DNA of 64,000 nt from Klebsiella oxytoca NBRC 105695 (GTDB lineage Bacteria; Pseudomonadota; Gammaproteobacteria; Enterobacterales; Enterobacteriaceae), in contig NZ_BCZK01000002.1 in the NCBI RefSeq assembly GCF_001598695.1, positions 1 through 64,000 on the forward strand, written 5' to 3'. Position 1 is the stretch's first letter; each line of letters begins with the position of its first letter. Both the position numbers and the translations under genes were made by a program. Under the pieces are notes generated by a model. That model saw nothing but the letters and a program-made list of their open reading frames with translations. It was not told the origin of the DNA and ran no database searches. This document shows, in pieces, positions 47,638-56,474 of the stretch.

Positions 47638-48845
47638 ATTTTCTGCTCCTGCCGGGAGAGCTGTAGCGCCCGTTTGTTCATTTTCAGCAGGATGAACAGA
47701 TAGCGAATGCTGGTCAGAAGAGAGAACGTCAGCAGGGCTATCTCATAGCTCTGGCCCAACTTAGGCAGAACGACAAAAGCGACGGCGATGATTAGCAACT
47801 GCTCTATCTGAATACGTAAAAAATAGCGTTTAGAACCAAAGATAAGCTCAATAACGGTCAGCGGACTGACGGCCAGCGCGGCGAACAGATAGGGCAACAT
47901 ATAGCGTGAGGTCGGAATGGAATTGAGCCACTCCTGGCTAAAGCCGAGGCGCATAACCAGCGGATAGAAAATCCAGATCCCAAGGATACAGATCAGCGCC
48001 GCGGCCATCAGCAGCAGGCGAATCTTTTTGTACTCCGGATAGTTAAAGGTGCTGTTGCGAAAATCCATCGACCATTTTGAAAAGATGGAGTTGCGCACCG
48101 CGTTACCGACAATCATCACCGGAGATAAACAGAAGCGGCTTACCACCGAGAAATAGCCCGCGACCAGCGGTGAAAACCAGACATTTATCAACATCGTCGG
48201 CAGGTTATTGCTGGCCATCGCCAGCACTTCCGCGCTGCCGACGCGACTGAGATGCTGCCAGTGCTGACGCGCAAAAAGAGCGTTCGCGCGCGGAGAAAAA
48301 TGCGCTGGCGTCAGGGTACTGAAGCGGAACAAGCGCAGCAGACAGAGGCTGAGCAGCAGCAAAATACCGGCCATCCAGGCGATATAGAACAGCGTGGTAT
48401 TCGGCATCGCCAGCAGGGCTATCGCTACGACCAGCGACACGGCGATGCGCTGAAAGGTCAGAAACTGATAGTTGCCGCCGCGCAGCGAGAGGTTCTCGGC
48501 AATCAAAACCAGCGCATAGCCGAAGGTGAGCAGATAGAGAAACGCAATATTGAGATGGAAAATCAGCCCGGTGATGACCGCCCAGGGCAGCGCCAGAATC
48601 AGGCTTTGTAGCAGGCAAAACACTACGTTCTGCCCCAGCTCATGCTCCTCCTGGCGCGGGATAAGCAGCTGCGACGCAAAGGTGCAAACCTGAGCGCCAA
48701 TCAGCACGTTGCTGTAGATCATCGCATAGTGTCCGACTTCCGCCATGCCGTAGCGATGGGAAATCAGCCACACGGAAAATGCGCCGATCGCCTGCGAAAG
48801 AACCGAGGAGCTGGCGATTGAAGAAATACTCTTAATTAAATTCAT
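47628..48845 (-). CDS. Wzx-type flippase (MATE/PST family, EPS operon)
   Basis: 405-aa integral membrane protein with about twelve helices and the polysaccharide-transporter opening SISSIASSSVLSQAIGAFSVWLISHRYG. It would flip the undecaprenyl-linked repeat unit across the inner membrane for Wzy. It is separated by 5 bp from the chain-length gene. Confidence 0.85.
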   Translation of the reverse strand: MNLIKSISSIASSSVLSQAIGAFSVWLISHRYGMAEVGHYAMIYSNVLIGAQVCTFASQLLIPRQEEHELGQNVVFCLLQSLILALPWAVITGLIFHLNIAFLYLLTFGYALVLIAENLSLRGGNYQFLTFQRIAVSLVVAIALLAMPNTTLFYIAWMAGILLLLSLCLLRLFRFSTLTPAHFSPRANALFARQHWQHLSRVGSAEVLAMASNNLPTMLINVWFSPLVAGYFSVVSRFCLSPVMIVGNAVRNSIFSKWSMDFRNSTFNYPEYKKIRLLLMAAALICILGIWIFYPLVMRLGFSQEWLNSIPTSRYMLPYLFAALAVSPLTVIELIFGSKRYFLRIQIEQLLIIAVAFVVLPKLGQSYEIALLTFSLLTSIRYLFILLKMNKRALQLSRQEQKICS

Positions 48846-48850
48846 AATCG

Positions 48851-50938
48851 CTACTTCGGTGAAATCAGTTCGCCCATGCCGCGCTCGGGCAGGCGTTTGC
48901 CTTCCTGAGTCTCCAGATTCTCTTCTTGAACCCGGTTAAGCATGGTGGCGACTGGCGTAGGCGCGGCGGTTTGCAGACGATTCTGCGCGTCGCGAATGCG
49001 CGACGCCTGCTCGCCAGCGTTGATCGCCAGCAGGGTAATATCGACGTGCGGCGCCAGCAGCAGGGCGTCCTGCGCCAGCCCGAGCGAAGGCGCGTTAATA
49101 ATCAGATAATCGTAGGTCTGCCGCAGCGTCGTCAGCAGCGCCGGGAGCCGCTCAGAGGTGAACAGCAGCAGCGCGGAGTCGCTCAGCTCGCCTCGCGGCA
49201 TAAAATCAAGCGTGTCGGCCAGGGGGACCACCGCCTGAGGCGCGGCGCTGCGGCCATCAAGACGCTCGCTAAAGCCCGTTTTATGCTGCGGATAGCGCGC
49301 GGAGAGCCCATCGCTTGCCAGGTAGTCCACATCAATGAGCAGCGTTTTACCTGACTTAGCGGCGGACCACGCCAGCATTTCGGCAATCAGGCTGCTGCCG
49401 GCATCGGCCTGCGCCGAGGTCACCAGTATCATCCCGCCATGATTATTCTGACCGAGCAGCGCCAGGCGCAGGCTGTGGATCATGTCGGCATACAGCAGGT
49501 TCTGGAACGTCAGCTTCGCGCTGTTCGCCTGAGGCAATTGCGGGAATTCACCGCTGGCATCAAGGCCCGTTTTAGCTTTAAGTTCGCTGATGCTGTTGAC
49601 CGTTTTATCCAGCGCGGTGCTGACAATCAGGTACATAATGTACAGCGCCAGCGCCATCAGGGTCGCCATCACGATAAGCAGACCGCGCTGCGGTTTAGAC
49701 GGTTGATTTGGCGGCACGGCGGCATCGTAGATCACTTCATCAGGAACCGAAAAGCTCTCGGAGAGCTTCTGCTCGTTCGCCCGCTGATACAGCGATTTAT
49801 ACAGCTCTTCGGTTTTGTTCAGCGCGGTCATCATGGTGTTGTATTTATCGCGCTTAGCGCCCAGTGCCTGGAAGTCGGCTTTCTGATCGTTGAGCATCTG
49901 CTGATAGTGCTGCTCATCGTCCAGCGCAATCTGATACTGCTGACGTAACCCATTGAGCAGTTCACCCAGCACCTGGCCTATTTGTCCGTTAACGACCTGC
50001 AGCTGGGCCTGAGCCTGGAGGTATTTCGGATGCTTAGGGCCATAGTGTTTTGCCGCTTCCGATAAGTTACGTCGCGTCTGGATCAGCGCGATCCGCAGAT
50101 CCTGAATCTGCGGATGACCGGAAATTTCCGGCAGTGAGATGATCGCTTCCGGCGCTTTTCCCTGCTGGCGGCGCACTTTGTCCCATACCGTTTGCGCTTT
50201 CAAACGGCGCTGGGTCGCGTCAGCCAGATGGTTAATCACGATCCCCAGGCGCTCGGTTTCGTAGCCATCCATGCTGCGAAAAGTCAGCAGACCGTTCTGT
50301 TTGAGAAAATCATCGATATCGGCTTTCTGGCGATCGAGTTTATTGCGCAGATCGTCCATCATTTTTTCGTTCCAGCCCTGGGCCTGAAGTAATATTTTCT
50401 GCTTCTGCGCCAGGCTGTAATCGATAAAGGCCTGCGCCACGCCGTTGGCAATATCGGCGGCTTTTTGCGGCGATTTCGCCTCCATCGAAACGGATACCAG
50501 CTGCGTGGTGCGCACGCCGGAGATGGTCAGGTTTTTTTGCAGGGCGCGCACGGCATTATTGACGCGCGCGGCCTCATCAAGCTTATCCCCGCCGTTAAAT
50601 TCCGGGTCCTGATCCAGCTTTAGCGCTTTCACTGCGGCTTCCAGTACCACGCGGGAGCCCATCAGCGCGTATTTGGTTTCATAGTAATCGCTGCGGGTGG
50701 AATCGTAGTTTTCCAGCCGCGGCAGGGGGGTTACATCCTGCGACTGCGCTTTAAACAGCACCGTTGCGGTTGCGGTGTAGCTGGATGACATAAAGCGCGT
50801 CAGGATCCACGACGCCGCCGCAGCCACCACGACCACCACCAGGCACCAAATCAGCTTGTGCTTGATTTTGTTGAAATAAGGCGTGAAGTCGATAAAGCCT
50901 TCTTTCTTCTTTCCATTTTCAACTAATGAAATAGCCAT
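48851..50938 (-). CDS. Wzc/GumC-like chain-length protein with a degenerate kinase domain
   Basis: 695-aa polysaccharide co-polymerase. A first membrane helix (LIWCLVVVVVAAAASWIL) is followed by a Wzz domain, long coiled coils (about 180-400), a second membrane helix (about 430-455), and a cytoplasmic BY-kinase-like domain. The kinase motifs are eroded. The Walker A region reads VTSAQADAGSS, with Ser at about 515 in place of the catalytic Lys. The Walker B-like strand reads LIINAPS rather than IIDxPP. There is no Tyr-rich tail. DVD of Walker A' is kept. It probably sets chain length and couples to export without autophosphorylation (inference). Confidence 0.88.
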   Translation of the reverse strand: MAISLVENGKKKEGFIDFTPYFNKIKHKLIWCLVVVVVAAAASWILTRFMSSSYTATATVLFKAQSQDVTPLPRLENYDSTRSDYYETKYALMGSRVVLEAAVKALKLDQDPEFNGGDKLDEAARVNNAVRALQKNLTISGVRTTQLVSVSMEAKSPQKAADIANGVAQAFIDYSLAQKQKILLQAQGWNEKMMDDLRNKLDRQKADIDDFLKQNGLLTFRSMDGYETERLGIVINHLADATQRRLKAQTVWDKVRRQQGKAPEAIISLPEISGHPQIQDLRIALIQTRRNLSEAAKHYGPKHPKYLQAQAQLQVVNGQIGQVLGELLNGLRQQYQIALDDEQHYQQMLNDQKADFQALGAKRDKYNTMMTALNKTEELYKSLYQRANEQKLSESFSVPDEVIYDAAVPPNQPSKPQRGLLIVMATLMALALYIMYLIVSTALDKTVNSISELKAKTGLDASGEFPQLPQANSAKLTFQNLLYADMIHSLRLALLGQNNHGGMILVTSAQADAGSSLIAEMLAWSAAKSGKTLLIDVDYLASDGLSARYPQHKTGFSERLDGRSAAPQAVVPLADTLDFMPRGELSDSALLLFTSERLPALLTTLRQTYDYLIINAPSLGLAQDALLLAPHVDITLLAINAGEQASRIRDAQNRLQTAAPTPVATMLNRVQEENLETQEGKRLPERGMGELISPK

Positions 50939-50939
50939 A

Positions 50940-51494
50940 TCAGAAGAAACTCATGCCAATGATGATGGTATCTCCGGCCTGTACGGCGGAGTCGGCGGCG
51001 ACGTTTTCCAGCAGTTTACCGCTGCGAAACTGGCGAATGCGGATGTCATGGCGATCGGCGCGGTCGGTGAACCCTCCAGCCAGCGCAATGGCTTTTTCCG
51101 CCGTTAAGCCGGGCTCCCAGGCGTAGCCGTCCGGTTTTTTGACTTCGCCTAACAGATAAATTTTACGGTATTCGGCAATACTCACGGTCACCATTGGCGC
51201 CTGCAGATAGTTACCGCGCAGCTTATCGGCAATTTCATTGCTGACCTGTTCGGGCGTTTTTCCTTTCAGCATCAGGGAGCCTATATAAGGATAATCAACG
51301 CTGCCGCTATTATCGATTTTTACGCGCATAGTGAGATCCTGCTCGCCGGAAACCGCGATATTGATCTCATCCCCCTGGTCCAGATGATAAACGGCATCCG
51401 GCGACGTTCGGATCGTCTGCGGCGGCGCCGAACAGCCCGCCAGCCATAGCGCCAGAAGAGAAACCACCGCCCGTTTTCCATAGCTAAGGATCAT
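50940..51494 (-). CDS. Short polysaccharide-export (OPX) lipoprotein
   Basis: 184-aa lipoprotein with a lipobox ending at Cys21 (LLALWLAGC), a Poly_export domain (VYHLDQGDEINIAVSGEQDL, IGSLMLKGKTPEQV) and one SLBB domain (IYLLGEVKKPDGYAWEPGLTAEKAIALAGGF). It is about half the length of Wza and lacks the C-terminal amphipathic helix that makes Wza's outer-membrane pore, so it needs a partner. The next gene encodes a beta-barrel, overlapping by 4 bp. This resembles short OPX proteins such as GumB and Myxococcus EpsY. Confidence 0.88.
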   Translation of the reverse strand: MILSYGKRAVVSLLALWLAGCSAPPQTIRTSPDAVYHLDQGDEINIAVSGEQDLTMRVKIDNSGSVDYPYIGSLMLKGKTPEQVSNEIADKLRGNYLQAPMVTVSIAEYRKIYLLGEVKKPDGYAWEPGLTAEKAIALAGGFTDRADRHDIRIRQFRSGKLLENVAADSAVQAGDTIIIGMSFF

Positions 51495-52777
51495 ATTTGT
51501 ACCTGCGTCATAAAAATAATGGCCGAGTCGTTGTAGCCCAGCGTGCGCTCGACCTCATGGTCATAGTTTGGCCCAATATAAAAGGCATCTTTTTCTTTAT
51601 TCGAATGCATCGTGTTCCATTGCAGCTTCAGCTGAAAATTAACGGATGGTCGATAGTCGTAGTTGAAGGTCAGCGATACGAGGTTTGATCGATCTTTACG
51701 TCCGTTGGTCTGGTGCTTGTAATCCTCTGTAATATAAGAGTAATCAACCAGGGTGGAGAATCTGTCGACCAGCCAGTGGTGCTCGTAGCCCAGGCCAAAA
51801 TTGGATACCAGAATATAGCCGCCGGAGTCGGTAGGATCTTTTATCCGTTGTGAGCTGTGTAAGTTGAGTTTTATCTGTTCAAGCGGTTTCCAGTCGGCAT
51901 TAATATCCCAGTTCAGGCCGTTGAACCCCTGTGAGTCGGGGTTATGGATAAAATCTTTATACAGCCATGCGACGTTGCCGTTGATCTCGGTCTTGCCGGA
52001 AAGGCGGTTTTTCATACCCACCAGCAGATAGTATTCATTACTGTCCTTTAACGGGTTGAGCTCATAGCGACGCTGGTTGGTAATAAAACTGTAGCGGTAG
52101 CGCAGCGTTTTGGCTTTTTGATCAAAAAGCTCGGCGACCAGGCTGTTTTCATGCCACTCCTGATCGTGCATGTAGTAATGGAAGTCGGCGCTGGCGTCCT
52201 CAATGCTGTCAAGATTGCGAAAGCGCAGCTGTTTATGCATCAGCGCAACTTCTGCTTTGCCGCGCCCTTCCGGCGCCCCGTAGCTATAGCGTAGTTCACT
52301 GTTAAAGAAGCGCGTGGCGATGGGCTTGTTAATGCCAAACTCTTTGAACTGCTCGGGCAGAAACCCCTCGGTGGTATCGCGGCCGCGCTCTTCATGGCCG
52401 AACGTTTCATCAAGATCCAATGACAGGCCATGCATACTGCCGAAGCGCCACTTGCCGTTAAACATAAAAAAATGATTATCACGGTTATCAGCGCTATCGC
52501 TGGCGTAGCGGCGGTAATCGCCCGAGTACATCAGTAAATAGCGGTCTTCATAGCGCTCGCCGATCGCTTTAAAAATCGGCTTAATACCCTGCCAGGAGGA
52601 AGCAATTTCGTTGCCGCCGTAGCGTTGCCAGGTCACGTTGTCATTGTAACCGACGTCATAACCCACCTGGCTCTCGAAATCGATGCCAGCCACGCCGGTA
52701 TGTGGTTTTGCCTGCAGGTCCGCCCATGCGCAAGGTATCGCCAGCAGACCCGCGAGGAAAGTGAGTTCAGAACGCAT
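51491..52777 (-). CDS. Outer-membrane beta-barrel protein for EPS export
   Basis: 428-aa protein with a signal peptide (MRSELTFLAGLLAIPCAWA). It then shows alternating amphipathic strands rich in Tyr, Asp, Arg and Asn through to a hydrophobic terminal strand (SAIIFMTQVQI), a pattern giving roughly 16-20 strands. The family is seen beside short OPX genes, where it is thought to form the outer-membrane channel. The ATG at 52777 is preferred to a TTG at 52789; it overlaps the end of the priming transferase gene by 11 bp. Confidence 0.8.
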   Translation of the reverse strand: MRSELTFLAGLLAIPCAWADLQAKPHTGVAGIDFESQVGYDVGYNDNVTWQRYGGNEIASSWQGIKPIFKAIGERYEDRYLLMYSGDYRRYASDSADNRDNHFFMFNGKWRFGSMHGLSLDLDETFGHEERGRDTTEGFLPEQFKEFGINKPIATRFFNSELRYSYGAPEGRGKAEVALMHKQLRFRNLDSIEDASADFHYYMHDQEWHENSLVAELFDQKAKTLRYRYSFITNQRRYELNPLKDSNEYYLLVGMKNRLSGKTEINGNVAWLYKDFIHNPDSQGFNGLNWDINADWKPLEQIKLNLHSSQRIKDPTDSGGYILVSNFGLGYEHHWLVDRFSTLVDYSYITEDYKHQTNGRKDRSNLVSLTFNYDYRPSVNFQLKLQWNTMHSNKEKDAFYIGPNYDHEVERTLGYNDSAIIFMTQVQI

Positions 52778-54170
52778 TTTTGCCCACAAATCCGCGGAAA
52801 AACGTTAAAAATACGATTTTGATATCCAGCAGCAGCGACCACGACTGAATATATTCCAGATCGTACTGAATGCGTTTTTCCATTTTATCAATCGTGTCAG
52901 TTTCGCCGCGAAAGCCGTGAATTTGCGCCAGCCCGGTAATGCCGGGCTTCACTTTATGGCGAATCATGTAGTTTTCCACCAGCACGCGATATTGCTCATT
53001 GTGCGCGACCGCGTGCGGGCGGGGACCCACTATCGACATGGTTCCCTGCAGCACGTTAAAAAACTGCGGCAGTTCATCAAGCGATGTTTTGCGTAGAAAG
53101 GCGCCGAAGCGGGTAATACGCGGATCGTTACGCGTGGCCTGGGTGACGACCGCGCTGTTTTCCATCACGCGCATGGTTCTGAACTTCCATACCGCGATCT
53201 GCTTACCGTTCAGACCATAACGACTTTGTTTAAACAGCACCGGGCCTGGCGACGTCAGCTTGATGCCGATGGCCACCGCGAGCATTACCGGCAGGCTGAC
53301 GAGGGTGAACAAGGTGCCGAGAACAATATCTTCGATACGCTTGAGCACCGCGCCTTCGCCTTCAAACGGCGACGTAAAAATGCTGATGGTCTGGATATTG
53401 CCAAACATCCGCAGCTGCGAAATATGTGAGCTATAGGAAAACAGGTCCGGTACCAGAAACACATCTACGGTGGTATCGGAAAATTCGTTTAAGAACTGGC
53501 GAATGCGCTGCTGGGCGACCATCGGCAGGGCGATATAGACTTCATCTATCTCGCCTGCTTTTGCCAGCGCCAGCAGGTCGCGCGAGTTGCCTTTTTTCTC
53601 AATGCTGAGCAGGCGGCTGTCGCGCTGTACGGCGCGGTCCTCAAAGAAGGTAATTTCAATACCGTTATGGGTATACTCCTTAAACAGCGCCTGCTCAATG
53701 GCCAACCCGGCTGGCGTAATACCTAAAATAGCCACCTTGAGTCTGGATTTGAAAAAATAGCGGCTGGAGATAATACGAATAAGAAACATACTAATGAATA
53801 TGGCCAGCGAGCATAGTGCAATCACTTCAGCCAGCAGCAGCGCGTTCGTACTGGCATGATTGTTCATTAATAGTTCAGCAATCACAAACAATAAAAACGT
53901 CAGCAGTCCGCTAATACAGACGCTAAAAAAAAGCTTCGTTAATTTTTTAAAATACTGACCTTTAAACTGGCCTGAATATAACTGAAAGTGCTCGTTGGCC
54001 CGGATAAAAATCAGGGAATATATTATTCCGAGGAACAGAGAGGCCGTAGATGGTTCGACGAGAAAGTATTTTAAATAAGCAAAAATGAACAGGTTAACGG
54101 CAAAAAAATCCAGTAGCTTCATTAGCTTACTGTAGCGGGCGTTATAAATTTTAATTGTGCTATCCGTCAT
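52767..54170 (-). CDS. Undecaprenyl-phosphate glucose phosphotransferase, WcaJ/GumD type
   Basis: 467-aa polyisoprenyl-phosphate hexose-1-phosphate transferase. It has four or five N-terminal helices, a CoA-binding-like central domain (VAILGITPAGLAIEQAL), and the C-terminal catalytic domain with FKQSRYGLNGKQIAVWKFRTM, DELPQFFNVLQGTMSIVGPRPHAV and KPGITGLAQIHGFRGET. It primes repeat-unit synthesis by moving glucose-1-P to undecaprenyl phosphate. First gene of the 12-gene minus-strand EPS operon. Confidence 0.93.
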   Translation of the reverse strand: MTDSTIKIYNARYSKLMKLLDFFAVNLFIFAYLKYFLVEPSTASLFLGIIYSLIFIRANEHFQLYSGQFKGQYFKKLTKLFFSVCISGLLTFLLFVIAELLMNNHASTNALLLAEVIALCSLAIFISMFLIRIISSRYFFKSRLKVAILGITPAGLAIEQALFKEYTHNGIEITFFEDRAVQRDSRLLSIEKKGNSRDLLALAKAGEIDEVYIALPMVAQQRIRQFLNEFSDTTVDVFLVPDLFSYSSHISQLRMFGNIQTISIFTSPFEGEGAVLKRIEDIVLGTLFTLVSLPVMLAVAIGIKLTSPGPVLFKQSRYGLNGKQIAVWKFRTMRVMENSAVVTQATRNDPRITRFGAFLRKTSLDELPQFFNVLQGTMSIVGPRPHAVAHNEQYRVLVENYMIRHKVKPGITGLAQIHGFRGETDTIDKMEKRIQYDLEYIQSWSLLLDIKIVFLTFFRGFVGKNAF

Positions 54171-54479
54171 CTTTTTGCTCGTTTTATAGTCAATAAAATG
54201 ATGTCATATCCCGCTGAAAAGCAAAATTTATCTCTATGAATCTATTAAGAAATTAAGCTTCAGACCGGCGTTGATTATTGTAGCCTACGATTAATCCTAT
54301 GTCGAACCTGCCCGGAATGGATGATTGATAACTTTTTCTTATAGCCAACGCCCTTTTTCGCATTGTTATTAAGCATAATGAATGGCGCTGAGACGGGCAG
54401 GATATCGGGATGTCCTCATGAACCCAGCCGCGAAACGTATTTCCAGCTATTACCGAGGGAAATGACCGCTAAATAAGCT
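54171..54479 (-). promoter_or_regulatory. Presumed promoter and leader region of the EPS operon
   Basis: An AT-rich, gene-free stretch upstream of the priming transferase gene. It should hold the EPS promoter on the minus strand. I found no JUMPstart/ops element and no clear -35/-10 pair. Its far end meets the gabD terminator hairpin. Confidence 0.4.
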
Positions 54480-54499
54480 GCGCCAGCAGAAGCTGGCGC
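54480..54499 (-). terminator. Hairpin after gabD
   Basis: A perfect 8-bp GC stem (54480-54487 with 54492-54499) lies 9 bp beyond the gabD stop. The T-run on the minus strand is weak (CTTATTT), so termination may be partial. Confidence 0.55.
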
Positions 54500-54508
54500 G
54501 AGGGTAGA

Positions 54509-55957
54509 TTAAATCCCAATACACATGTATTTGATTTCTAAGTAATCTTCTATGCCATACTTCGAACCTTCGCGACCGAGGCCGGAGGATTTCACGCCGC
54601 CGAAGGGAGCCACCTCGGTGGAGATAAGGCCGGTATTAATACCGATAATGCCGTATTCCAGCGCTTCGCCAACGCGAAAGACGCGGCCCAGATCGCGGGC
54701 GTAGAAATAAGCCGCCAGGCCGAACTCGGTATCGTTGGCCTGAGCGATAACATCTGCCTCATCTTTAAAGCGGAAGAGCGGGGCGAGGGGCCCAAAGGTC
54801 TCTTCTTTCGCTACTTTCGCATCGCTGGGGACGTCCACCAGAATCGTGGGCTGAAAGAAGTTTCCGCCCAGCTCATGGGGTTTCCCGCCGGTAGCCACCC
54901 GCGCGCCTTTGTCCAGCGCATCGGCAATATGTTCCTGCACTTTGGCGATCGCTTTCTCGTCAATCAGCGGCCCGATGGTGACGTTCGGCTGCAGGCCATC
55001 GCCGATTTGCAGCTTACTGACCGCCTGCTGAAGCTTTTCGGCGAAGCGATCGTAGACGCCATCCTGAATGTACAGGCGGTTGGCGCAGACGCAGGTCTGT
55101 CCGGCGTTGCGGAACTTGGAGGCCAACGCGCCTTCGACAGCTTTATCCAGATCGGCGTCATCAAAAACGATAAACGGCGCGTTGCCGCCCAGCTCCAGCG
55201 AGACCTTCTTGATATCTTTCGCGCACTGTTCCATCAGCTGGCGACCTATTTCCGTCGAGCCGGTAAAGGAGAGTTTGCGCACCAGCGGGTTACCGGTGAG
55301 CTCGTTACCCACTTCGCTGGCCGAACCGGTCACCACGTTAAATACGCCTTCGGGGATCCCGGCGCGGTTAGCGAGCTCCGCCAGCGCCAGCGCGGAGAAC
55401 GGCGTCTGGCTGGCGGGCTTGAGCACCATCGTGCAGCCTGCGGCCAGCGCCGGGCCCGCCTTACGGGTGATCATCGCCGAGGGGAAATTCCACGGAGTGA
55501 TAGCGGCGGTTACGCCAATCGGTTGTTTAATCACCAGCAGCCGTTTGTCGGCCTGATGACCGGGAATGGTGTCGCCGTAAATGCGTTTACCCTCTTCGGC
55601 AAACCACTCGATAAAGGAGGCGGCGTAGCCGATCTCGCCTTTTGCTTCCGCCAGCGGTTTCCCCTGCTCCAGCGTCATCAGGCGCGCTAAATCGTCCTGA
55701 TGCTCCATCATCAAATCAAACCAGCGGCGCAGGATAGTGGCGCGCTCCCTGGCGGTAAGGGCTCGCCACGCGGGCAGCGCGCGAGCGGCGGCATCGATAG
55801 CCTCGCGAGTTTCCTCGGCGCCCATTTTGGGCACGCTGCCCAGCTGCTGACCGTTGGCGGGGTTAGCAACCCCGAGGGTTTCTCCGCTGCTGGCGTCGCG
55901 CCAGCGTCCGTCAATGAATGCCTGCTGGCGAAAAAGGGTAGGGTCGTTAAGTTGCAT
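54509..55957 (-). CDS. gabD: NADP-dependent succinate-semialdehyde dehydrogenase GabD
   Basis: 482 aa, the exact length of E. coli GabD and highly similar. Aldehyde dehydrogenase with TPWNFPSAMITRKAGPAL, SFTGSTEIGR for cofactor binding, catalytic Glu in LELGGNAPFIV and nucleophile Cys in NAGQTCVCANR. It oxidises succinate semialdehyde to succinate in GABA catabolism. It stands alone here, without gabT, gabP or a gab regulator, so it may be a second copy or serve another aldehyde pathway. Confidence 0.92.
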   Translation of the reverse strand: MQLNDPTLFRQQAFIDGRWRDASSGETLGVANPANGQQLGSVPKMGAEETREAIDAAARALPAWRALTARERATILRRWFDLMMEHQDDLARLMTLEQGKPLAEAKGEIGYAASFIEWFAEEGKRIYGDTIPGHQADKRLLVIKQPIGVTAAITPWNFPSAMITRKAGPALAAGCTMVLKPASQTPFSALALAELANRAGIPEGVFNVVTGSASEVGNELTGNPLVRKLSFTGSTEIGRQLMEQCAKDIKKVSLELGGNAPFIVFDDADLDKAVEGALASKFRNAGQTCVCANRLYIQDGVYDRFAEKLQQAVSKLQIGDGLQPNVTIGPLIDEKAIAKVQEHIADALDKGARVATGGKPHELGGNFFQPTILVDVPSDAKVAKEETFGPLAPLFRFKDEADVIAQANDTEFGLAAYFYARDLGRVFRVGEALEYGIIGINTGLISTEVAPFGGVKSSGLGREGSKYGIEDYLEIKYMCIGI

Positions 55958-56182
55958 GATTGCGTCCTGTCTTAATCTGTTTTAAACCGTGGATGCGCCT
56001 GAATCAGCTGCGTCAAACACCTGTCCCTGTTTAGTGTAGTCGAACACGTTCAGAGAACCGGGAGCAGTACTGGGTGATACAACAATAACCCTCAATAATT
56101 TACGGATATTTGAACTGGCAGAACGTTATTGTGCAAACAATGCTGTATTTTTTATACTCAATTTGCGAGAAAGGAGCGCCCT

Positions 56183-56434
56183 ATGTCACAGCAAGAACGG
56201 TTTTGTCAGGCCTGCGGAATGCCGATGTCCGCCGAGGAGGCGAAAAGCGCAAGCGACGATTACTGCGCCTGGTGCTGCGATAGCGAGGGGAAGCTTAAGT
56301 CCTGGGAGGATGCCGTTTCCGGCCTGGCTGAGTTCCTCGATTCCTGGCAGAAAGTTGGGCCTGCGGAATCGCGCAAGCGAGCGATGCGCTATTTAACGGC
56401 CATGCCCGCGTGGGCTCATAAAGCGGAAGATTAA
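56183..56434 (+). CDS. Small zinc-ribbon protein
   Basis: 83-aa protein of the putative zinc-ribbon family (Zn_ribbon_2). CQACGMPM is followed by YCAWCCDSEGKL, giving a four-Cys metal site, and then an acidic/helical tail (WEDAVSGLAEFLDSWQKV). AAAGGAG precedes the ATG at 56183. Role unknown; a signalling or DNA-associated function is possible. It is divergent from gabD and has its own terminator. Confidence 0.8.
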   Translation: MSQQERFCQACGMPMSAEEAKSASDDYCAWCCDSEGKLKSWEDAVSGLAEFLDSWQKVGPAESRKRAMRYLTAMPAWAHKAED

Positions 56435-56439
56435 CCTGC

Positions 56440-56467
56440 AGCCCGGAGCAAAAACTCCGGGCTTTTT
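56440..56467. terminator. Terminator between the zinc-ribbon gene and the receptor gene
   Basis: A perfect 9-bp stem (56440-56448 with 56455-56463) and a T-run to 56467. It lies between convergent genes and starts 5 nt after the zinc-ribbon stop. Confidence 0.85.
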
Positions 56468-56474
56468 AGCGCGA

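Noticed and set aside
47628-48845. Frameshift or truncation of the flippase gene
   Set aside because: The frame is continuous with about twelve helices and normal length for a PST/Wzx protein.
54171-54508. JUMPstart/ops leader for the EPS operon
   Set aside because: No match to GGCGGTAGCGTG or its complement was found in this interval by eye.
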